DNA of 10,271 bases from Betaproteobacteria bacterium. Its GTDB lineage: Bacteria > Pseudomonadota > Gammaproteobacteria > Burkholderiales > SG8-41. The translations under genes were made by a program, and so were the position numbers. The stretch lies in NCBI GenBank assembly GCA_021300125.1, contig JAJTHX010000385.1:1-10271 (forward strand). Reading direction: 5' to 3'. The notes below the pieces were generated by a model, which worked only from the letters and a program-made list of their open reading frames with translations, did not search any database and was not told the origin of the DNA. Below are positions 5,031-10,271 of the stretch, one piece after another. Position 1 is the first letter of the stretch, and each line of letters starts with the position of its first letter.

Positions 5031-7109
5031 TTGGAACGCAAGGCCCTTGCAGCAGCCGTCGCCCTGGTGGCGGCAACACCCTGCGCGGCGCAGCAGAACA
5101 TCGCCGCACTCGATACCGTGGTTGTCACCGCCAGCCGCTTCCAGGAGCGCTACGACGACAAGCCGGTGAACATGACCGTGATCGGCCTGGAGGACATCCG
5201 CCGCAGTCCGGCAAAGACGGTGCCCGACCTGCTGTCCGAGCAGGCCGGCGTGCATATCCATGACTTTTTCGGAAACAATGCCGCCACCACCACCATTGAC
5301 CTGCGCGGTTTCGGCATCACCGGCACGCAGAACACGCTGATCCTGGTCGATGGCCGCCGGGTTTCCGACATCGACCTGTCGGGGGTGCAGTGGTCGTCGA
5401 TCCCGCTCTCCAGCATCGAGCGGATTGAGATCGTGCGCGGCGGCGGCTCCGTGCTGTATGGCGACGGCGCGGTGGCCGGCGTGATCAACATCATCACCCG
5501 CTCGCCGCTGGACGGCGGCGATCGCGGCAGCCTGCGCGTGCGCAGCGCCGCATACGGCACCCTCGAGACCGGATTGACGGCCCAGTACCGCAGCGGCAGC
5601 TTCGGCATCGGCATGTCTGCCAGCAATCTTGAGAGCGACGGGTACCGCCGCAACAATGAAAACCGCCAGTCCAACGCCGCAGCTGACCTGCGATGGCTCA
5701 CCGAGGGCGGGGAAATCATGCTGCGCATGGCGACCGACCACCAGGGCATGCGCCTGCCCGGTGCGCGCCGGGTCCAGCCCGGCGCGAACGTCAACCAGCT
5801 CGTTACCGACCGCCGCGGCGCACAGACGCCGCTGGACTGGTCGCAGCGCAACGGCAACCGCGTCACCCTCGACTGGCTGCAGCGCGCGGGCGGGGCTGAC
5901 TTCATCGTCGGCGCCGGCTGGCGCAGCAAAGAGCAGACCTCCTATTTCGATTTTTCCGGCAATCCCGATTTCCGCGTCGCCGACCTCGATGTCTGGTCGC
6001 TGAACCCGCGGGTGCGCTGGTCCCCCGACCTGCCCGGCGGCAAACACACCTTCGTCGCCGGCATTGACTGGTACCAATGGGATTACCGGCTGCGGCGGTC
6101 GAACTCGACGCTGAACATCGGCAACCCGTTCAATGTCATTGACGCCCAGCAGTACAACCTGGGCGCCTATCTGCAGGACACGCTGCAGGTGTCGCCGCGC
6201 CTGACCCTGACCGCAGGCCTGCGCTACGAGCGCTACAAGGCCGACGCCACCGACTCCTTCAACGTCGCGGCGCCTGGCGGTGCTTTCGGCTCCGGTGCGG
6301 CGCCTGCCTCGCAGAACGAGTCCGTGAACGCCTGGGAAGCCGGAGCCCGTTACGCGCTGACGCCGGTGCTGTCGCTGATGGCCAAGACGGCGCGCAGTTT
6401 CCGCTTTGCCAACATCGACGAGATTTACGAGACTTCGCCGGCCTTCCTCAACCAGTTCCAGTTCCTGCGGCCGCAGACCGCGCAGCACCATGAGCTGGGC
6501 ATGGAATGGCGGCGCGCCGGCGCATGGCTGCGTGCGGCGCTGTTCGAGATGAATGTCCGCGACGAAATCCGCCTCGATGCCTTCACCACCGGCATCGGCA
6601 ACACCAACCTGCCGCCGTCGCGCCGCCGAGGCTTCGAACTCGAGGGGCGCTGGAAACCGTCATCGGCGTGGTCGCTGACCGGTTCATACACCCATACCGA
6701 TGCGCGTTTCCGCGAAGGCGTGCTGCCCGGCGGCGCATTCACCGCGCTTAACGTCAACATTGCCGGCAAGACGGTGCCGCTGGTACCCAGGCACAAGCTC
6801 AACGCAGGCCTCGCCTGGACGCCGGCCCAGGGCACACTGCTCAGTTTCACCGCGACCCATGTCGCTGCGCAGTACATGGACAATGACGAGGGCAACACGC
6901 TGGGTGTAAAAATCCCGGCCTACACCGTGGCCGACCTCAGGCTGTCGCAGCGGCAGGGGGCCTGGACATTCAGCGCCGTGATCAACAACCTGTTCGACCG
7001 CAAGTATTACAACTACGCGGTGCGCAGCCAGTTTGTCGCCGACCGCTACAACGCCTACCCCCTGCCGGAGCGCAACGCCGGCGTGATGGCGGAATACGTG
7101 TTCCGCTGA
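5031..7109 (+). CDS. TonB-dependent outer-membrane receptor, probable corrinoid (BtuB-type) transporter
   Basis: The 692-residue product is a TonB-dependent receptor that would bring a large ligand across the outer membrane using ExbBD-TonB energy. The start is TTG 5031, chosen because GAGGAGA (5019-5025) sits at ideal spacing and a signal peptide begins there (MERKALAAAVALVAATPCAA, cleavage near residue 20). A TonB box DTVVVTA (28-34) follows. The plug domain (about 45-160) includes LRGFGITG (91-98), LILVDGRRVSDIDL (103-116), IERIEIVRGG (129-138) and SVLYGDGAVAGVINIITR (140-157). The rest is the 22-strand barrel, with aromatic girdle residues and the late NLFDRKYYNY motif. It ends in YVFR, so the usual C-terminal aromatic is one residue from the end. 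A cobalamin riboswitch in the leader argues for a corrinoid ligand; BtuB of E. coli is somewhat shorter. No btuFCD genes are in the window, and a terminator follows directly. Confidence 0.92.
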   Translation: MERKALAAAVALVAATPCAAQQNIAALDTVVVTASRFQERYDDKPVNMTVIGLEDIRRSPAKTVPDLLSEQAGVHIHDFFGNNAATTTIDLRGFGITGTQNTLILVDGRRVSDIDLSGVQWSSIPLSSIERIEIVRGGGSVLYGDGAVAGVINIITRSPLDGGDRGSLRVRSAAYGTLETGLTAQYRSGSFGIGMSASNLESDGYRRNNENRQSNAAADLRWLTEGGEIMLRMATDHQGMRLPGARRVQPGANVNQLVTDRRGAQTPLDWSQRNGNRVTLDWLQRAGGADFIVGAGWRSKEQTSYFDFSGNPDFRVADLDVWSLNPRVRWSPDLPGGKHTFVAGIDWYQWDYRLRRSNSTLNIGNPFNVIDAQQYNLGAYLQDTLQVSPRLTLTAGLRYERYKADATDSFNVAAPGGAFGSGAAPASQNESVNAWEAGARYALTPVLSLMAKTARSFRFANIDEIYETSPAFLNQFQFLRPQTAQHHELGMEWRRAGAWLRAALFEMNVRDEIRLDAFTTGIGNTNLPPSRRRGFELEGRWKPSSAWSLTGSYTHTDARFREGVLPGGAFTALNVNIAGKTVPLVPRHKLNAGLAWTPAQGTLLSFTATHVAAQYMDNDEGNTLGVKIPAYTVADLRLSQRQGAWTFSAVINNLFDRKYYNYAVRSQFVADRYNAYPLPERNAGVMAEYVFR

Positions 7110-7127
7110 ACGCCGGGGGCTTTCAGC

Positions 7128-7154
7128 AAAGCCGCGCGCCGCGCGGCTTTTTTT
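7128..7154 (+). terminator. Strong intrinsic terminator after the receptor gene
   Basis: AAAGCCGCGC (7128-7137) pairs perfectly with GCGCGGCTTT (7141-7150) around a three-base loop. The T-run continues to 7154, giving seven T in all. It lies 18 bases after the receptor stop and separates that gene from msbA. Confidence 0.92.
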
Positions 7155-7206
7155 GTCACCGGATGCGGCCAAAACACGGCCAAGTTTTCCTTAATTATCA
7201 AAAGTT

Positions 7207-7215
7207 TGCTATTGT
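7207..7215 (+). promoter_or_regulatory. Candidate extended -10 promoter of msbA operon
   Basis: TGCTATTGT (7207-7215) reads as an extended -10 element (TGN followed by TATTGT) inside an AT-rich stretch (7185-7215) between the receptor terminator and msbA. No convincing -35 box is seen. A start near 7222 would leave a leader of about 10 bases before the ATG at 7232 and no Shine-Dalgarno. Confidence 0.4.
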
Positions 7216-7231
7216 TCGGCCCGTGCCAACG

Positions 7232-8974
7232 ATGTCCGGAACCGAGCTTTATTTGCGCCTGCTGCGCCATGTACGGCCGTACTGGCGCACCTTTGCCGCG
7301 GCCATCCTCGGCATCGTCGTCGTCGCCGCCACCGAACCGGCGCTGCCGGCGCTGCTCAAACCCCTGCTGGACGGCGTGTTCGTGAACAAGGACGAGGCGG
7401 TGATCCGCTGGACGCCGGTGTTCATCATCGGCCTGTTCGTGATCCGCGGCCTGGCCGAATATGTCGCGCAGTTCGCCCTGTCCTGGGTCGGCAATCGCCT
7501 GGTGATGGATCTGCGTGCGCAGATGTTCCGCAAGCTGCTGACCCTGCCCGCGCGCTTTTATGACGACCAGCCCTCGGGCACGCTGATTTCCAAGCTCACC
7601 TACGACGTCACGCAGGTCACCACCGCCGCGACCAGCGTGCTGACCGTGGTGTTCAAGGATGCGCTGGTGATCCTTGGCCTGCTCGGCTGGATGCTGTGGC
7701 TGAACTGGAAACTCACGCTGTTGTCGCTGGCGCTGATGCCGCTGATCGTGCTGGTCGTGCGCGTGATCAGCATCCGCCTGCGCAATTCCAGCCGCGAGGT
7801 GCAGCGGCAGATGGGCGAGATGACCCAGGTGGTGCAGGAGGCGATTGAAGGCCACCGCGTGGTCAAGCTGTTTGGCGGGCAGGACTACGAGCAGCAGCGG
7901 TTTGACGAACAGGCCAACCGCGTGCGGCGGCAGCTGATGAAACAGGCGGCGGCCGCCGCGGCAAGCGTGCCGGTGGTGCAGTTCCTGGCGGCGCTGGCGC
8001 TGGCGACCATCGTTTATCTGGCTACCCGGCAATCCAACGCCGACCAGATCACGGTCGGCGGCTTTGTCTCCTTCATTGCCGCGATGCTGATGCTGACTGC
8101 TCCGCTGAAGCGGGTGACCAGCGTCAACGAGCCGCTGCAGCGCGGGCTGGCCGCGGCCGAGAGCGTATTCGCGCTGATCGACGAGGCCGGAGAGACCGAC
8201 AGCGGGACCAGGGCTCCGGGACGCGCCCGCGGCGACATCCGCATCGAGGGCCTGCGCTTTGCCTATGGCGCTGACGGCCGCGCCGCGCTCGACCACATTG
8301 ACCTTGCGATTGCGCCCGGAGAGACCGTGGCACTGGTCGGCGCCTCGGGCAGCGGCAAGACCACGCTGGCGAATCTGGTGCCGCGGTTCTACGCCCCTTC
8401 GGCCGGCCGCATCCTGCTCGATGGCGAGGACGTTGCCAGCCTCAAACTTTCCGCCCTGCGCGCCAACATTGTGCTGGTGAGCCAGGACGTGGTGCTGTTC
8501 AACGACACCGTGGCCGCCAATATCGCCTACGGTGCGATGAAGGGGGCAACCCGGGCCCAGATCGAGTCCGCCGCGAGGGCCGCGCATGCGCTGGAGTTCA
8601 TCGAACGCATGCCGCAGGGCTTCGACACCCTGGTCGGCGAGAACGGTGTGCGGCTCTCCGGCGGCCAGCGCCAGCGCCTGGCGATCGCGCGTGCGCTGCT
8701 CAAGGATGCGCCGGTGCTGATCCTCGACGAGGCCACATCCGCGCTCGACACCGAATCCGAGCGCCATGTACAGGCCGCGCTGGAGGCGCTGATGCGCGGC
8801 CGCACCACGCTGGTCATTGCACACCGCCTGTCCACCATCGAAAAGGCGCACCGCATTGTCGTGCTCGACGGCGGGTGCATCGTCGAGGCCGGCACGCACG
8901 TCGAGCTGCTGGCGCGCGGCGGAAAATACGCCCAGCTCTACCGCAACCAGTTCCAGCAGGCCGGGGAGGGCTGA
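7232..8974 (+). CDS. msbA: Lipid A export ATP-binding/permease protein MsbA
   Basis: The 580-residue product is a half-size ABC exporter that as a homodimer flips lipid A-core across the inner membrane. The six-helix membrane domain spans about residues 15-315, opening with LYLRLLRHVRPYW, a common MsbA start. The nucleotide-binding domain has Walker A GASGSGKT (370-377), a Q-loop VSQDVVLFNDTV, the signature LSGGQ (475-479), Walker B VLILDEA (Asp499, Glu500), the D-loop SALD and the switch His531 in IAHRLS. All catalytic residues are present and the length equals known MsbA proteins. The frame is open back to 7163, but the ATG at 7232 fits the family N-terminus; an in-frame GTG at 7223 is an alternative. 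The glycosyltransferase gene follows after 3 nt, so both share a transcript. A general lipid or drug exporter of the same subfamily is the less likely alternative. Confidence 0.92.
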   Translation: MSGTELYLRLLRHVRPYWRTFAAAILGIVVVAATEPALPALLKPLLDGVFVNKDEAVIRWTPVFIIGLFVIRGLAEYVAQFALSWVGNRLVMDLRAQMFRKLLTLPARFYDDQPSGTLISKLTYDVTQVTTAATSVLTVVFKDALVILGLLGWMLWLNWKLTLLSLALMPLIVLVVRVISIRLRNSSREVQRQMGEMTQVVQEAIEGHRVVKLFGGQDYEQQRFDEQANRVRRQLMKQAAAAAASVPVVQFLAALALATIVYLATRQSNADQITVGGFVSFIAAMLMLTAPLKRVTSVNEPLQRGLAAAESVFALIDEAGETDSGTRAPGRARGDIRIEGLRFAYGADGRAALDHIDLAIAPGETVALVGASGSGKTTLANLVPRFYAPSAGRILLDGEDVASLKLSALRANIVLVSQDVVLFNDTVAANIAYGAMKGATRAQIESAARAAHALEFIERMPQGFDTLVGENGVRLSGGQRQRLAIARALLKDAPVLILDEATSALDTESERHVQAALEALMRGRTTLVIAHRLSTIEKAHRIVVLDGGCIVEAGTHVELLARGGKYAQLYRNQFQQAGEG

Positions 8975-8977
8975 GGC

Positions 8978-9925
8978 ATGCCGCTGATTTCCGTCGTCAC
9001 CCCGGTGTACAAGGCCGAGGGCTGTCTTGATGAACTGTACCGCCGCCTGGTCGCTGCGCTGGGCACCATCACCCGGGATTTCGAGATCGTGATGGTCGAG
9101 GACTGCGGTGGCGACCATTCCTGGGATATCGTGAAACGGCTTGCCGCCGCCGATTCTCGGGTGAAGGGCCTGCAGTTCAGCCGCAACTTCGGCCAGCACT
9201 ACGGCATCACCGCCGGGCTCGACGTTGCCGAAGGCGACTGGGTGGTGGTGATGGACTGCGACCTGCAGGACCGGCCCGAGGAAATTCCCGCGCTGTACGC
9301 CAAGGCGCTGGAAGGCTATGACGTGGTGCTGGCGCGCCGCGGCGGCCGCACCGACGGCCTCGGCAAGCGCTTCACTTCCTGGTGTTTCTACCGGGTGCTG
9401 AGCTGGCTGGCCGATACCGAGTACGACAGCGCCACCGGCAACTTCCGCATCATTTCGCGCAAGGTGGTGCTGGCCTGCCGGCAGATGCGCGAACAACTGC
9501 GTTTCTTCGGCGGCCTGGTGCACTGGACGGGTTTTCCCACTGCGGCGATCGAGGTCGCACATGCCGAGCGCCACGAGGGCCGCTCGACCTACACCTTCGC
9601 CAAACTGTGGAAGCTGGCGATGGACACCATCATCGCCTACTCTGACAAGCCGCTGCGGCTGGCGGTGCGCTTCGGCTTCGCGATGTCGCTGCTGTCGTTC
9701 GCGGCCGGCCTGTTCATCCTGGTGCGTGCGGTGCTCTACGGCTCGCCGGTGGTCGGCTGGCCCAGCCTGTTCGTGTCGCTCTATTTCATCGGCGGCATCA
9801 TCATCAGCATCCTCGGCATGCTCGGCATCTACCTCGGCAAGACTTTTGACGAGGCGAAAAAGCGGCCGCTGTACATCGTGATGAACAGTACGTTCACCCA
9901 TGCATCCCGCGATCCGGCGCGTTGA
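8978..9925 (+). CDS. Family 2 glycosyltransferase, DPM1/GtrB/ArnC-like, membrane-anchored
   Basis: The 315-residue product has a cytosolic GT-A catalytic domain (1-225) followed by two membrane helices (about 228-252 and 264-288). This is the layout of enzymes that transfer a sugar from a nucleotide donor to a polyprenyl phosphate. Visible elements are ISVVTPVYKAEGCLDEL (4-20), FEIVMVEDCGGDHSW (35-49), FSRNFGQHYGITAGLDVA (67-84), the metal-binding DCD within VVVMDCDLQDRPEEIP (89-104), the ATGNFRIISR stretch (152-161), and the RHEGRSTYTFAKLW segment (198-211) typical of the family. A GGGGAGG ribosome site overlaps the end of msbA; the ATG follows its stop by 3 nt. The last 26 nt overlap the acetyltransferase gene. 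The sugar is unknown; the neighbour suggests an acylated amino-sugar. An ArnC-type role (Ara4N, polymyxin resistance) is possible but no other arn gene is seen. Confidence 0.9.
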   Translation: MPLISVVTPVYKAEGCLDELYRRLVAALGTITRDFEIVMVEDCGGDHSWDIVKRLAAADSRVKGLQFSRNFGQHYGITAGLDVAEGDWVVVMDCDLQDRPEEIPALYAKALEGYDVVLARRGGRTDGLGKRFTSWCFYRVLSWLADTEYDSATGNFRIISRKVVLACRQMREQLRFFGGLVHWTGFPTAAIEVAHAERHEGRSTYTFAKLWKLAMDTIIAYSDKPLRLAVRFGFAMSLLSFAAGLFILVRAVLYGSPVVGWPSLFVSLYFIGGIIISILGMLGIYLGKTFDEAKKRPLYIVMNSTFTHASRDPAR

Positions 9926-10271
9926 ATGGGACAGCGCGGTTTTCGGGCGCGATTGCTACGAAATCACCGCCGCTGAAGAGGACGCGCTGCGCGCCGCGGC
10001 GTCCAGCCCCGGCCACTACGCGGTCAAGGTCGAGCCGCTGGCAGACAAGGCGGCGCTGCACCGCCACGGGTTCTACTACGTCGACACCCTGCTCGAACCG
10101 TATTGCCGGCGCGAAGGCTTTGCCGGCCACCGCGATGCGCGGGCCCGCTGCGTGCGTGGCGAGAAGCTCGATGAGCTGCTGGCGGTTTGCCACGGCGCAT
10201 TCGAGCATGGCCGTTTCCACCGCGATTTCAACCTGCCGCGCGACGGCGCCGATCTGCGCTACGACAACTGG
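9900..10271 (+). CDS. WecD-like GNAT N-acetyltransferase, N-terminal part (3' end outside window)
   Basis: The first 124 codons are visible and the frame remains open at the right edge. The start ATG 9900 is the first start after an in-frame stop at 9882-9884 and overlaps the glycosyltransferase by 26 nt. The translation resembles the N-terminal half of TDP-fucosamine acetyltransferase WecD/RffC. It opens with RRVEWDSAVFGRDCYEI, which parallels the PLTWENAFFG opening of E. coli WecD. Then come AVKVEPLADKAALHRHGFYY and YYVDTLLEPY. Near the edge is AFEHGRFHRDFNLPRDGAD followed by RYDNW, matching the conserved SRF-(x)n-FYAQW stretch. WecD-type enzymes acetylate the 4-amino group of a dTDP-4-amino-4,6-dideoxy-hexose. 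The acetyl-CoA binding motif of the GNAT fold would lie beyond the window, so the call rests on the N-terminal half only. Position after a lipid-linked glycosyltransferase fits a surface-sugar pathway. Confidence 0.7.
   Translation, partial: MHPAIRRVEWDSAVFGRDCYEITAAEEDALRAAASSPGHYAVKVEPLADKAALHRHGFYYVDTLLEPYCRREGFAGHRDARARCVRGEKLDELLAVCHGAFEHGRFHRDFNLPRDGADLRYDNW

Noticed and set aside
4653..6491. Long - strand open frame opposite the receptor gene and riboswitch
   Set aside because: It runs through the conserved cobalamin riboswitch and the receptor plug; its translation has no domain and typical antisense composition.
7163..7231. Upstream start of msbA at 7163
   Set aside because: It lies directly behind the receptor terminator and before the AT-rich promoter-like stretch; the extra 23 residues do not fit MsbA proteins.
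7055..9901. Very long open frame on the - strand opposite msbA and the glycosyltransferase
   Set aside because: It is a GC-driven shadow; the + strand holds two complete proteins with catalytic motifs, and the antisense translation is a His/Gln/Gly/Arg-rich string with no recognisable domain.

Overview
The window is GC-rich chromosomal DNA that reads like a Gram-negative betaproteobacterium. The pointers are a zapB-like/zapA/6S RNA block followed by an EVE-domain gene, an outer-membrane TonB-dependent receptor, an MsbA lipid A flippase, and GC-rich codon use throughout. This placement is inferred from gene content; no rRNA or other marker gene is present. I see no insertion sequence, prophage, CRISPR array or tRNA.

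Left part (1-2418, + strand): three closely spaced acyl-CoA genes. They are the C-terminal end of a 3-hydroxyacyl-CoA dehydrogenase, a crotonase-fold enoyl-CoA hydratase/isomerase homologue lacking one of the two usual glutamates, and a CaiB/BaiF (family III) CoA-transferase. Together they suggest activation of a carboxylic acid as its CoA thioester and beta-oxidation-type breakdown; the substrate cannot be read from the sequence.

Middle-left (2419-4495, - strand): read in the direction of transcription, the order is a small ZapB-like coiled-coil gene, zapA (ATGA overlap), a clear 6S RNA (ssrS) with its own terminator, an EVE-domain gene, and a TauE/SafE membrane permease gene. The permease gene ends exactly against the CoA-transferase stop, where a duplicated palindrome could form a terminator hairpin.

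Middle (4461-5030): a non-coding stretch of about 570 bases. It holds a candidate promoter for the zap operon, an orphan +strand terminator-like hairpin, an AT-rich promoter region, and a complete cobalamin riboswitch. The riboswitch is followed by a readable expression platform: a P13-like hairpin, an 11-bp anti-sequestor and a helix that hides the ribosome binding site. It controls a TonB-dependent receptor (5031-7109, TTG start), presumably a corrinoid transporter of the BtuB type, which ends at a strong intrinsic terminator.

Right part (7163-10271, + strand): msbA, a membrane-anchored family 2 glycosyltransferase of the DPM1/GtrB/ArnC type, and the start of a WecD-like GNAT acetyltransferase cut by the window edge. 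The genes are 3 nt apart and then overlapping by 26 nt, so they form one operon. It looks like an envelope-glycan unit in which an N-acetylated amino-sugar is made, placed on a lipid carrier and added to lipopolysaccharide or another surface glycan. No wholly new system is evident; the most informative items are the riboswitch platform, the zapA-6S-EVE unit, the orphan terminator and the msbA-linked sugar cluster.
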